This document shows positions 24,961 through 36,669 of a stretch of DNA of 64,000 nucleotides, piece by piece. The position numbers and the translations under genes were made by a program. The notes under the pieces were generated by a model. The model made no database searches and had not been told where the DNA came from. It saw only the letters and a program-made list of their open reading frames with translations. Source of the DNA: Manihot esculenta (taxonomy: Eukaryota > Streptophyta > Magnoliopsida > Malpighiales > Euphorbiaceae); the NCBI RefSeq assembly GCF_001659605.2, contig NC_035175.2, positions 31,715,705 to 31,779,704 of the forward strand. Direction: 5' to 3'. The number at the start of each line of letters is the position of its first letter. Position 1 is the stretch's first letter.

Positions 24961-27271
24961 TGTAACGACCCGAAAATCGGACCGCTACCGGCGATAGGAT
25001 CCAGGTCGGCTTAAGGCCGCCGGGACCCGTAGCAAGCCTAACATGCATCTTGTGAACCTGTTTAATCCCATACATGATCAACAACATACATAAAAATTAA
25101 AACTTTTCTTTCATCATTTCCTCATACACCAACTTAACCTGTACATGCACTGAACATAAACATAACTATAAACATTGACCCCTCTTTGGGATCTCATCAA
25201 TGCCCCCAATGGGTGGCATAATATGTGTTGAGTTGGTTTACATAAACATCATAGATCATGTATTAAAAGGGATACCATACACATAGGGTCAAGCACAATC
25301 TCTAATCCTCAATGTCATTATATTACATAACTATTCACAACTCTACATCATTATACAATTTGTCATGTCCACATTCTAGCTATTACATACACAAGACTTC
25401 ATTACTCTTGCTGACCTCCTGGTCTACCCTGTACCTGCAAGCCTGGGGGTTAAGGGAGAGGGGTGAGCTACAAGAGCCCAGTGAGCAGAATAATAAAACG
25501 TCTAAAACATATGATAACATGAAATGCATCACATCACAGCTAATCACATCAAGGATGAATTTGTCACCAATAGCCCCCTACATGGTCCAACTGTGCCAGG
25601 GGCGTAGAATGGGCCTCGCTGGTCTTTCTCTTACATAACATAACATAACATGGTCCAACTGTGCCAGGGGCGTAGAATGGGCCTCGCTGGTCTTTCTCTT
25701 ACATGGTGCCAGGGGCGTAGAATGGGCCTCACTGGTCTTCCGTACCGTATCATCATCATCATAACATATGGGGACTAAAGGATCATTCAACATTCATCCA
25801 CATCATCAAACATATTATGCAATGCAACATATTCGTGAGTCTAATGCAAACACCCTATTATATCTCATGGCATTCATGATGCGTGAATCATGCTAAAACT
25901 GATTTATTTATTTAAAAGCATAAGGGTTGTTCCACTCACCTCTGGCTGAAGCTCTACTGACTCAGAAGCAGCTGAACTCATTGCTGGGGTCCTCGGTTCC
26001 TCGGGTCCGAACCTACACAGGTGGACTCAAATGAGGGACTAAACAACTAGAACATAACTCTAAAAACATCCCCCAAAAACCCCCTAGAATATCATGAAAC
26101 AACCATAGAAAAACATGCAAAAGAGGGCTGGACAGGGCACTTTCGGCAGCAGGTTCGGCGGCCGAAAGTCCCTCCAGAGCCGAAATTCAGGCAGGTTCGG
26201 CGGCACCTTCGGCGGCCGAAACTCCCAGACAGAGGCAAAACTCATGCATGTTCGGCGGCACTTTCGGCGGCCGAAACTCCCAGACAGAGGCGAAAGTCCT
26301 CTTTCGGGGGCAAGCTTCGGCAGCCGAAGGCTGCATCCACAAGCATGTTCGGCGGCCGAAAGTTCCTTCGGCTGCCGAACCTGGTTTCTCCCTTAGTGGC
26401 AGAAACTCAACTCTTCTATGCATATACGCCTCCCATTCCATCCAAACATGCATAAACCTATTCTACAACACACATACACAAGCATACAAGCTCCTAGGGG
26501 CTTCAAACCATCTAAAACCCCATCTACAACACATCAAACATGCATTTGCAAGCCACATTGTTCAAAAACACAAAATAAACTCATAAATCTAACCATAAGC
26601 TAAACATGCATTCTACCCCATAGATCTTCATAAAACTTACTTAAAACATGCAATGAGCTTAAGATCGGCTCTTACCTCTTGAAGATCGAGAGAGAGACGA
26701 CCTAATCTTGGAGATGGGAGATTTTCAACTTCCTTGGGTCTCCAAGCTCAAAACTTGCTCAAAACTTGAAAATCTTCAAAACAAGATGAAAACTTGTGAA
26801 AATCGTGAAAGATTTGAAGGAAGAACTCAAAGATTGGTGAGGGACGGCGGAGAGCTCACCTTGGCCAAAAATGGGGAGAAAAGCTCGCCCATTTCGGCTA
26901 AGGGACCCTTTTATAGTGGCTGGCTAGGCCACGTTCGGGGGCCGAACGTGCCTCCGCATGCATGCCATGTTCGGCGGCCGAACTTGAGGTTTGGCGGCCG
27001 AACCTGGACTTCCCTCACTTATGCCTTTGGGGGCCTAAGGCACACCCGAAATGCCTGTATGTTCGGCGGCCGAACTTGAGGTTCGGCGGCCGAACCTGGG
27101 TTTTCCTCCAAGGTTATTTTCATACAAAACTCATTTTCCTTTTTACTTAAAATCATCAAATACATTAAAACATTTTATGAAAACATGGTTTTACCCTTCT
27201 AGAGGTCTCCGACATCCGAGATTCCACCGGACGGTAGGAATTCCGATACCGGAGTCTAGCCGGGTATTACA
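24961..27271 (-). repeat. Element A 5' LTR (2311 bp)
   Basis: Delimited by the primer site inside and the TAACT duplication outside. On the minus strand it has a U3 inverted-repeat cluster (26930-27105), a TATA box at 26910-26915, a donor-like AAGAG|GTAAG with GT at 26675-26674, and a second cluster (26140-26385). The minisatellite at 25582-25747 has three units against two in the 3' LTR. Confidence 0.92.
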
Positions 27272-27276
27272 TAACT

Positions 27277-27757
27277 GACCCGAGGAATTACCTCATATTC
27301 TTTGAGCATATTGAACTCTAAGAGTAGCAATGGGAGAAACTCCATTCTCACTGGTGTATGGAGCTGAAGTAATAATTCCTGTGGAGATCTATATAAGTAG
27401 TTTCAGGACCCAACATCCTGAACTATCAAGGAATCTTAAAGAGATGTAATTCAACCTTGATTAGGTCGAGTATCTAAGGGAACAAGCCTTAATCAAAATG
27501 ACTATTTATAGGAACACATATCTCAAATGTTTAATTCTCATATTAAACCCTGAGTTTTTAATGTAGGAGACCTAGTCCTTCGGCAGTCTGATGTAACAGG
27601 CGGAAATGCCAAGTCTTATAAGTTAGGCAAAAACTGGAAAGGACCATTTAGGGTCTCAAAGGTTATTCATCCCGATACTTATATTTTAACCAATTTAAAT
27701 GGCCGTGTCATTTCTCATTCCTAGAATGTTTGTAATTTGCAAAAGTTTTATCAATAA
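27277..27757 (+). pseudogene. Element D pol, integrase 3' end
   Basis: This continues the integrase interrupted at 17397. Landmarks are VAMGETPFSLVYGAEVIIPVE at 27329-27391, then a degenerate tail ending in an NLQKFYQ-like motif and TAA at 27755-27757. A TAG just before the end stands where a Trp codon is usual. The restart directly after the target duplication confirms that A inserted into D. Confidence 0.85.
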
Positions 27758-27870
27758 ATTTAATGAGATATTTTTCATATGTTGTGTTTGATTCAGTTAT
27801 ACAAAACGATGGGTTGCTAAACAACATAAGCCAATGATTAAAGCAAAATTTTATAGAAAAAATGCCATAA

Positions 27871-28190
27871 GGAGGATAATCGCAGGTGAGTCACCGAGTG
27901 TTAGTCCAATTTAATAATCAAAGGCATTATATCTTGCCTAAAGGTGAGTAACCGCTAAGCAAGTCACTGGGTGTTAATTCCATTTAATAATCAAAGGCAT
28001 TTTATATTGTCGAAAGCCATAAGGTGGGTAACTGTCGGGCGAATGTGTGGATGTTAATCCCATTAATGAAGTGTTCAAGTCCCACCTATCATTAAGACAA
28101 TTTTTGATGTCACGAGGAGGGTAACCAATAAGTCGACGTCCGGATGTTAGTCCCATTAATAAGATTTTTTACAAGATACTTTCATGCTAT
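27871..28190. repeat. Element D 3' tandem repeats (about 72-95 bp units)
   Basis: Four divergent units start near 27871, 27943, 28023 and 28117. Each begins with a GG(T/A)G(A/G)GTAACC-like block followed by GTGTTAGTCC-like text. The reverse complement shows GGACTAACAC and a CCACCTTATGGC-like block, matching words of the 82-bp array at 1-960. So both Tat-type elements carry the same kind of repeat downstream of pol. Confidence 0.65.
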
Positions 28191-28294
28191 GGGAGTGATA
28201 TACCGAGTACTGATTCTTAATAATACAACAAAAATTCAAAGACAGACAAAAGATGCAGGTACAAAGTATTTCATTAGGAGGGAGGAGTATAAAA

Positions 28295-29062
28295 TTACAA
28301 ATTAGGAGGGTTTTCTTTAGTATGCTCCTCCCAAGCTCCTGTTATATTATCATCTATAACTATAATATTATTTTCACTAGAAGCTGAATCGGAAGGATTG
28401 GATTCATTTTCTTGTCTCTCCTCCTCCTACCCTTCATCCTCACCCTCCTCAGGGAGCATGTCAATCTAGGAAAAGTCTTCCATAGAAAAGCGCTTGATTA
28501 GCTCCTTCTTTACAGAGTTCTAGCCTTCAACAAACATCTCCCCGCGACGAGCCATTGTTTCTTGGACCTTGTTCTCTAGTTTTGCAACCTTTTCAGCAGT
28601 GGCTCGGTTCTCTTAGGCTTGAGCCTATAGTTCCTGGATCTGCTTGTGAAGCTCAACAACTCGATACTCAGCACCCTTAGCCCGGTCTTCTAGGTTATCC
28701 TTCACGGCATTAGCCTTATCCAGGTCTGCTTGGAGCTTGTCCACAAACTCCAACATTTCCTTCATGGTGTTTTCAACCTCGGTGACCCGAGCCTTCAATC
28801 GGTGGCAATCCTTCTACATAAGGTTTCTCTCACCCTCTTGAGCCCCGAACTCCCTTCTAAGGCCTTTGTCATGCTCTTTGGCCAGGACATACTCCATAGT
28901 GGAGTGAATGGCGTTGTTGTTTAAATCATCCATTTCAATTGCACCCAGTTAGTGATGGTCGCTAGGTCGCATGGCATTCTTTGCGATGAAGAGAGACAAC
29001 TGGGGCTCCTCGAGGAGAGAGTCAACCTGGGTTAGGGCCATGACTAGATGCTGGATGCTCCG
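28295..29062 (-). pseudogene. Element D antisense ORF, C-terminal half
   Basis: The minus strand encodes a long, charged, coiled-coil-like text (repeated E/K/L heptad-like runs, about 28930 to 28540), followed by an acidic Glu-rich stretch (about 28430) and an end at TAA 28295-28297. Several TAA/TAG stops break it. The N-terminal half lies beyond element B at 48776-49964. Ignoring B and one target copy, the reading frame is continuous across the junction. Extra antisense ORFs near the 3' end are known from Tat-lineage elements. The protein function is unknown. Confidence 0.7.
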
Positions 29063-31278
29063 TGTAATACACGGCTAGACTCCGGTATCGGAATCCCTAC
29101 CGTCCGGTGGGATCTCGGATGTCGGAAACCTCTAGAAGGGGAAAACCATGTTTTTATAAAATGTTTTAATTTATTTTACGATTTTAAATAAAAAGGAAGT
29201 TGAATTTTAAATGAAAATAATCTTGGAGGAAGACCCAGGTTCGGCCGCCGAACGTGCATGCGCTTCGGGTGTGCCTTAGGCCCCCAAAACCATGAGTGAG
29301 GGAAGTCCAGGTTCAGCCGCCGAACCTTATGTTCGGCCACCAAACATGGCATGCATGCGGGGCACGTTCGGCTCCCGAATGTGGCCTGGCCAGCCACCTA
29401 TAAAGGGGTCCCTTAGCCGAAATGGGCGAGCTTTTCTCCCCATTTTCGGCCAAGGTGAGCTCTCCGCCGTCCCTCACCAATTTTTGAGTTCTTCCTTCAG
29501 ATCTTTCAAGATTTTCATGAGTTTTCACTTTGTTTTGAAGATTTTGAGCATTAAAGCAAGTTTTGGAGCTTTTGAGGTTCAAGAAACTCAATCTCTCCCA
29601 TCTCCGAGCTAGGGTCGTTTTCCTCTTGATCTTCAAGAGGTAAGGGCCGATCTTGAGCTCACTATATGTTTTAAACAAGTTTTAAGTTGAGCTATTGGGT
29701 AGAAATGCATGTTTAGGTTTTGGTTGGTTTTATGGGTTATGTTAAGTTTTTGAGCAATGTATGATGTTTGTGGTTGCTTGATGTGTTGTAGTTGGGGTTT
29801 AAGATAGTTGAAGCCCCTAGGAGCTTGTATGCTTGAGTATGCATGTTGTAGATCAGGTTTATGCATGTTTGAAAGGTTTGGGAGGCGTTTGTGCATGTTG
29901 GAGTTGAGTTTCTGCCACTTTGGAGAAATTCAGGTTCGGCCGCCGAACCCGCTTGTGGAGGCAGCCTTCGGCTGCCGAAGCTTGCTCCCGAAAGTGCCGC
30001 CGAACATGCATGAGTTTCGTCTCTGTCTGGGACTTTCGGCCGCCAAAGGTGCCACCGAACCTGCCTGACTTTCGGCTCTGGAGGGACTTTCGGCCGCCGA
30101 ACCTGCCGCCGAAAGTGCCCTGTTCAGCCTTCCTTTGCATGTTTTCCATGGATGTTTTGAGGTGTTTTTAGGGGGTTTTTGGGGAGTATTTTAGAGTCAT
30201 GTTCATGTATGTTTGGTCCCTCATTTGAGTCCACCTGTGTAGGTTCGGACCCGAGGAACCGAGGATCCCAGCAGTGAATTTAGCTGCTTCTGTGTCTGTC
30301 AGAGCTAGCCAAAGGTGAGTGGAATAACTCTTTATGTTTTAAAGTAAATAAATAAATTAATTCTTAGCATGATTCACGCATCATGAATGCCATGAGATAT
30401 ATTAGGTTGTTCGCATTAGAATTCACGAATATGTTGCATTGCATAATATGTTGATGATGTGGATGAATGTTGAATGATCCTTTAGCCCTCCCATGATATG
30501 ATACGGTACGGAAGACCAGTGAGACCCATTCTACGCCCCTGGCACAGTTGAAATGTTATGTTATGATATGTTATGTAAGAGAAAGACCAGTGAGGCCCAT
30601 TTTACGCCCCTGGCACAGTTGGACCACTTAGAGGGCTATGGGTGACAAATTCATCCTTGATGTGATATGATTGTGATGTGATGCATTCCATGTTATCATA
30701 TGTTTGAAATGTTTTATTATTATGCTTAGTGGGCTTCATAGCTCACCCCTCTCCCTTAACCCCCAGGTTTGTAGGTACAGGATAGACCAGGAGGTCAGCA
30801 AGAGTAATGAAGTCTTGGTTATGTAATAGATAGTGTGGACATGAATAATGTTGAGATGTTATGTTTAGTACAGTCATGTATAAGTACAGTATAGAAATGT
30901 AATGTAATGATGTTCATGGATGTTAGAGGTGTGCTTGACCATAGAATGCTGTTATCCCTTTTAATACATGATCTTAGATGTTTTATGATGTTTATGTAAA
31001 CCAACTCAACACATGTTATGTCACCTATTGGGGCATTGATGAGATCCCAAAGAGGGGTCAAGGTTTGTGGTTATGTTTATGTTTAGTGCATGCACAGGTT
31101 GAGTTTGGTGTATGAATGAATGAATGAAAAGTAAAGTTTTAATTTTTATGTATGTTGTTGATCATGTATGGGATTAAACAGGTTCACAGGATGTATGTTT
31201 GGCTTGCTACGAGTCCCGGCGGCCTTAAGCCGATCTGGATCCTAGCGCCGGTAGCGGTCCGATTTCCGGGTCGTTACA
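29063..31278 (+). repeat. Element B 5' LTR (2216 bp)
   Basis: Features in order are an inverted-repeat cluster (29239-29385), a TATA box at 29399-29404, a donor-like CAAGAG|GTAAGG with GT at 29640-29641, a second cluster (29934-30120), a two-unit minisatellite (30500-30625), and the GTCGTTACA end. Compared with the 3' LTR it lacks a 20-bp inverted-repeat unit near 29245 and a larger block near 29990. Confidence 0.93.
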
Positions 31279-31281
31279 GAT

Positions 31282-31293
31282 TGGTATCAGAGC
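31282..31293 (+). other. Element B primer binding site (tRNA-Met type)
   Basis: TGGTATCAGAGC lies three bases downstream of the 5' LTR. It is the same site and spacing as in A and C. Confidence 0.9.
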
Positions 31294-31539
31294 CCTAGGT
31301 TCATATGGTCGGACATAGAGTGTCGGGCTCATAGAGGTTATAGAAGGTCAAGCACAATAGGAAGATCATGTCCACTAGGATAGGATGTGGAGTCCTGTCT
31401 TGAATGATGATGTGAAATGCCATGACTATATACATGTGCATTAATGATATGTGATGTATGTGATGCGGGTTCATGTGTTTGCACATGAACCATTTTATGC
31501 TAATGTTTATGTGATGTGTGCTATTTTTCAGAAAACAGG

Positions 31540-33903
31540 ATGAGAGGAACTCGTCGATCTGCGCGATTGACTGGAGTACCACCCCAGGACGAGGGCACTG
31601 ATGCCCGTCCTCCTGCATTGCCTAGGGCAATGTCAAATAGGTCTAGTAGAGAAAGAGTAGTAAGAGACCCTAGAAGGTCTTTGGATCTGGGTAGAAGCAG
31701 ATCAGTGAGGGGGACAGTGCAAGGGAAAATTTCAGAGGATGTGGGAGATCAAATGGATGTGGATTAGAGGAGGGATGGCAGTCTCGGAGTAAGTATGTCG
31801 GAAGAGGGAATGGGAGAGTCCCAAGGAGGCACTCAGGCCTCGGGATTTGTTCAGCCACCCTATTACCCACCCTTTTCACATAATCCCGGGTATTCGATGG
31901 GAGGTACATCGGATTACCCCAGTTTTAACCCTTATCACTCTCAGATGCCATACCCACCTTTCTAACCACCGTACCCACAGTACCCCATGTACCCACCCCC
32001 ATCTTTCTATCCAGGTACAGCAAACCCTACCCCGGGGGATACTGCACCTCCTCCACCACCAGCAGCACCTACTGTCCCAGAAACCCAAATGCCTAAACCT
32101 AGCTCATCTGGAGGGAGCAAGGTCAAGATGACCAACTACATGAAGCTGGGTGCTCCCCAGTTTGAAACCGATGATGACCTGTTTGTGTACCTTGAGAGGG
32201 TCAAAACAATTACAGATGAGATAGGAGCTGATGACAGTAGAGCCATTCAGATGGCTGGGTTCACATTAAAATGCAAGAAGGCCCGAGAGTGGTTTAAGAA
32301 TTATGTGAACCCGAGATTGGACAACCTATCATGGGAGGAGTTTGCAAATGAGTTTGCAGGATGAGCTTTCCCTGACAGTTTCAGGGAGCTGAAAATGATT
32401 GAATTTGAGCAGTTGAGACAGACAAATGAGATGAGCATGGATGAGTATACAGACAGATTCTTGGAGCTGTTGCCGTTTGCTGGGCAGAATCTGGACACAG
32501 ATCAGAGGAAGTCAAGGAGGTATATCATGAGGCTCCATTCCAGGTATTCCTCCTTGATTCAGTCAGCAGAGAGGGAGAGTTTCCATGCCATAGTGGATAT
32601 GGCCCGGAGGATGGAGGCTAGTGCTATCATTGAAGGGAAAGTCAAACAGTCAGTGGCACAGCCTTCTGGTTCCAAGACCCCAGGTGGGGGAAGGATAGAC
32701 CCTTCTTCTCTGAGTTTAGGAAGTAAGAGGTGGAGCAGTACGGCCAAGAAGCCAAAGAAGAATAAGTTCTGGAATAAGATCAATTTAGGTCTGGGATTAG
32801 GGAGTGGCTCAAGCTCTGGTGCAGATAATGCAGTATGCAAGAAGTGTGGGAGGCCGTACAAAGGAGTATGTCTAGTTGGGACGACAGCCTGCTTCAGATG
32901 TGGGCAGGAGGGACACATGGCACGGGAGTGTCCTAGGGCAGCTTTTGGGGCACAGTCTCAACAGACAGCTTCTGGTAGTGTGGCTCAGCCAGCAGCTCCA
33001 GCCGCGACTCAGGCTAGTGGCAGAGGCAGAGGGAGAGGGGCAGCCTCTTCTTCAGCGGGCTTCAGAGGCGAAGGTCCATCAGCCCCAGCACGGATCTTCA
33101 CCATGACTCAGCAGGAGGCAAATACATCCAACACTGTGGTGTCAGGTAATCTCATCATTGGGTGTTCAGATATTTATGCCTTAATGGACCCTGGTGCATC
33201 GCATTCTTTCATAGCTCCGAAAGCCGTCGAGAGGTTGGGATTGATGGTCTCTGGGTTAGAGTGTCCCCTATGGGTCAGTGGACCCAAGTGTGACCCGTCA
33301 GTGGCAGAGTCAGTATGCCAGTGTAGTCCAGTTTTTGTTGAGGGAAGATGCCTTTCCGCCGACCTTGTGGTTCTAGATTTGACAGATTTCGACGTCATTC
33401 TAGGGATGGATTGGTTATCTACCCATGGTGCTACCTTGGATTGTAGAGACAAGGTAGTCAGGTTTAGATGTCAGGATGGGTCAGAGGTTGTCTTCAGAGG
33501 AGATAGGGGGAGTACACCTAGAGGTTTGATATCAGCCCTACAGGGTCGTAGGCTGCTTAGGAGGGGTTGTCAGGGTTTTCTAGCTCATGTGAGAGAGCTG
33601 GATAGCCATGTCAGAGAGCCCGCCTCAGTGCCCGTGGTCAGTGAGTTCTTGGATGTGTTCCCAGACGAGCTGCCAGGTTTACCACCTGCTAGGGAGATAG
33701 AGTTTGAAATTGAGTTGATGCCTGGAACTAGACCGATCTCTATCCCTCCCTACAAGATGGCACCAACAGAATTGAAAGAGTTGAAATAGCAGTTACAAGA
33801 GCTGGTAGATAGGGGTTTCATCCGACCGAGTACCTCACCTTGGGGTGCTCCAGTGTTATTTGTGAAAAAGAAGGATGGATCCCTTAGACTTTGTATCGAC
33901 TAC
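31540..33903 (+). pseudogene. Element B gag-pol, 5' portion, broken
   Basis: The ATG at 31540 (MRGTRRSARL) opens one frame that stays in register up to the element C insertion. It is interrupted by stops at 31765 (TAG for Gln), 31963 (TAA for Tyr), 32362 (TGA for Trp) and 33787 (TAG for Glu). It contains the Pro-rich gag N-terminus, the gag core, a complete CCHC knuckle ([14 protein letters not shown]), protease DPGASHSF and the start of the RT. C lies within the conserved RT segment (after LCIDY), and the frame resumes at 43731. Confidence 0.93.
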
Positions 33904-36143
33904 TGTAATACCCGGCATGACTCCGGTATCAGAATTCTTACCATCCGGTGGAATCTCGGGTGTTGGAAGCCTCTAGTAGGGTAGAAACATGTTTTCATAA
34001 AATGTTTTAATGTGTTTCATGTTTTAAGCATGAAAGAAAATGAGTTTTTGCATGAAAACAACCTTGGAGGAAAACTCAGGTTCGGCCGCCGAACCTCAAG
34101 TTCGGCCGCCGAATATGCATGCGTTTCGGGTGTGCCTTAGGCCCCCGAAAGCATAAGTGAGGGAAACCAGGTTCGGCCGCCGAACCTTATGTTCGGCCGC
34201 CGAACATGGCTTGCATGCGGAGGCACTTTCGGCTCCCGAACGTAGCCTGGCCAACCACCTATAAAGGGGTCCCTTAGCCGAAAACGGGCGAGCTTTTTCT
34301 CCCCATTTTCGGCCAAGGTGAGCTCTCCGCCATCCCTCGCCGGTTTTGAGTTCCTTCCTTCAAATCTTTCTCGATTTTCATTAGTTTTACCCTTATTTTG
34401 AAGATTTTGAGCATTTGAGCAAGTTTTGGAGCTTGGAGGTTCAAGGCACTCTCTCTCTCCCATTTTTCGAGCTAGGGTCGTTCTCCTCTCGATCTTCAAG
34501 AGGTAAGGGCCGATCTTGAGCTTATGGCATGTTTTAAGTAATTTTTAAGTAGATCTATGGGGTAGAATGCATGTTTAGCTTATGGTTAGGTTTATGGGTT
34601 TATGTTATGTTTTTAGACAATGTGGATGTTGATGTGTTGTAGATGGGGTTTAAGATAGTTTGAAGCCCCTAGGAACTTGTATGCTTGAGTATGTATGTTG
34701 TAGATTAGGAAAAATGCATGTTTGGATGGTTATGGGAGGCAAATGTGCAAGAGGAGCCAAGTTTCTGCCCTTTAACAGAAACCAGGTTCGGCAGCCGAAG
34801 GACTTTCAGCCGCCGAACCTGCCTGGGAGGCCAGCCTTTCGGCTGCCGAAGCCTGCCCTCGAAAAGAGACTTTTGTCTCTGGAGGGCACTTTCGGCCGCC
34901 GAAGGTGCCGCCGAACCTGTCTGGCTTTCGGCTCTAGAGGGACTTTCGGCCGCCGAACCTGCCGCCGAAAGTGCCCTGTTCAGCCTTCCTTTGCATGTTT
35001 TTGCATGGATGTTTGAGGTGTTTTAGAGGGTTTTTGGGGGATGTTTTTAGAGTTATGTTCTAGTTGTTTGGTCCCTCATTTGAGTCCACCTGTGTAGGTT
35101 CGGACCCGAGGAACCGAGGACCCCAGCAGTGAGTCAGCTGCTTCAGTCAGTGTCAGAGCTAGCCAGAGGTGAGTAGAATAAACTCTTATCTTTTAATAAA
35201 TGAAAATTTTAGCATGAATCATGCATCATAAATGCCATGTGATATCCTAGGTTGCTTGCATTAGAATTCACGAATATGTTGCATTGCATATCTTGATGTT
35301 GATGTGGATGGATATTGGATGACCCATTGGTCCTCAGTATGATGAGACACGATATGATATGATATGGAAGTCCAGGTGTGGCCTGCACTACGCCCCTGGC
35401 ACTATGTAAGTGAAAGTCCGGGTGTGGCCTGCACTATGCCCCCGGCACAGTTGGACATGTATGTTATGAGATATGTAAGAGAAAGACCAGGTGTGGCCTG
35501 CACTATGCCCTTGGCACAGTTGGACTATGTAGAGGACCCTTGGTGACAAGTCCATCCTTGATGTAATATGGGTTTGATGTGATGCATTACATGATAGCAT
35601 GTGTTTTAAATTGTTATTATTATTCTGCTCACTGGGCTCTTGTAGCTCACCCCTTTCCCCTTATCCCCCAGGTTTGCAGGTACAGGGTAGACCAGGAGGT
35701 CGGCAGGAGTAAAGTCTGTTTTTATGTAATAGTTAGAAGTTGTGGACATGATGAAATTGTAATGTAATGTTTAATGTAGTCATGATATGTAAAATGATAT
35801 TGAGGATTAGAGGTTGTGCTTGACCCTATGTGTATGGTATTCCCTTTTAATGCATGATCACTATTATTATTGATGAGATGAGTAATCAAGCTTAATGTAT
35901 GTTATTGATACCCCATTGGAGCATGTGATGAGGGCTCCAGTGTGAGGTTTATGGTTATGTTAGTGTGCATGCACAGGTTAAGCTTGATTTATGAAGAAAA
36001 AGTTTACATGTTTATGTATTTGTATGATCATGTATGGGATTACATAGGTTTACAGGTTGTATGTCAGGCTTGCTACGGGTCCCGGCGGCCTTAAACTGAT
36101 CTGGATCCTAGCGCCGGTAGCGGTCCGATTTCGGGTCGTTACA
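33904..36143 (+). repeat. Element C 5' LTR (2240 bp)
   Basis: Order is an inverted-repeat cluster (34080-34245), a TATA box at 34260-34265, a donor-like CAAGAG|GTAAGG with GT at 34503-34504, a second cluster (34790-34975), a three-unit minisatellite (35368-35525), and the end GTCGTTACA. It has one 20-bp inverted-repeat unit more than the 3' LTR near 34190. Confidence 0.94.
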
Positions 36144-36146
36144 GAG

Positions 36147-36158
36147 TGGTATCAGAGC
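36147..36158 (+). other. Element C primer binding site (tRNA-Met type)
   Basis: TGGTATCAGAGC lies three bases after the LTR end. Confidence 0.9.
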
Positions 36159-36415
36159 CCTAGGTTCATATGGTCGGACCTAGAGTGTCGGGCTCATAGA
36201 TGTTATAGAAGGTCAAGCACAATAGGAAAGGTCATGTCCACTAGGATAGGATGTGGAGTCCTGTCTTGTATAATGATGTGAAATGCCATGATTATATACA
36301 TGTGCATTAATGCTATGATATGAATGATATGTATGTGATGCGGGTTTATGTATTGACACATGAACCATTTGATGCTAATGTTTGTGCTATGTGTACTGTT
36401 TTTCAGAAAAACAGG

Positions 36416-36631
36416 ATGAGAGGAACTCGTCGATCTGCACGATTGACTGGAGTGCCACCTGAGGATGAGGGCATGAGCGCCTGTCCTCCTGCATTGCCTA
36501 GGGCAATGTCTAGTAGGGCTAGCAGAGAAAGAGCAGCAAGAGACCCTAGAAGGTCTCTGGATCTGGGTAGAAGCAGATCAGTGAGGGGAACAGTTCAGGG
36601 AGGAATGTCAGAGGGCATGGGGATGATATAG
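36416..36631 (+). pseudogene. Element C gag N-terminal segment, frameshifted
   Basis: The family start MRGTRRSARL is present at 36416, with TTTTTCAG ending 10 bases upstream. Compared with B, one base is missing around 36615-36635. This puts the frame into a TAG at 36629-36631, while the rest of gag-pol lies in another frame from 36670. Element A reads continuously through the equivalent region. So the first 70 or so residues of Gag are disconnected in C unless frameshifting or a downstream start is used. Confidence 0.8.
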
Positions 36632-36669
36632 ATGTAGAGCAGAGGAGAGATGGCAGTCTGGGAGTTAGC

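Larger units (their letters stand above)
17398..27271 (-). mobile_element. Element A: Tekay/Del-type chromovirus (Ty3/gypsy), defective
   Basis: This is a complete element of 9874 bp on the minus strand, flanked by the 5-bp duplication TAACT (17393-17397 and 27272-27276). On the plus strand it runs from TGTAACGACC to GGGTATTACA, so termini are TGTAA..TTACA. It has two LTRs, a tRNA-Met-type primer site, one gag-pol unit with a C-terminal chromodomain-like region, a hairpin and a polypurine tract. It inserted into the element D integrase. Gag-pol carries at least two stops and two frameshifts. Confidence 0.95.
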
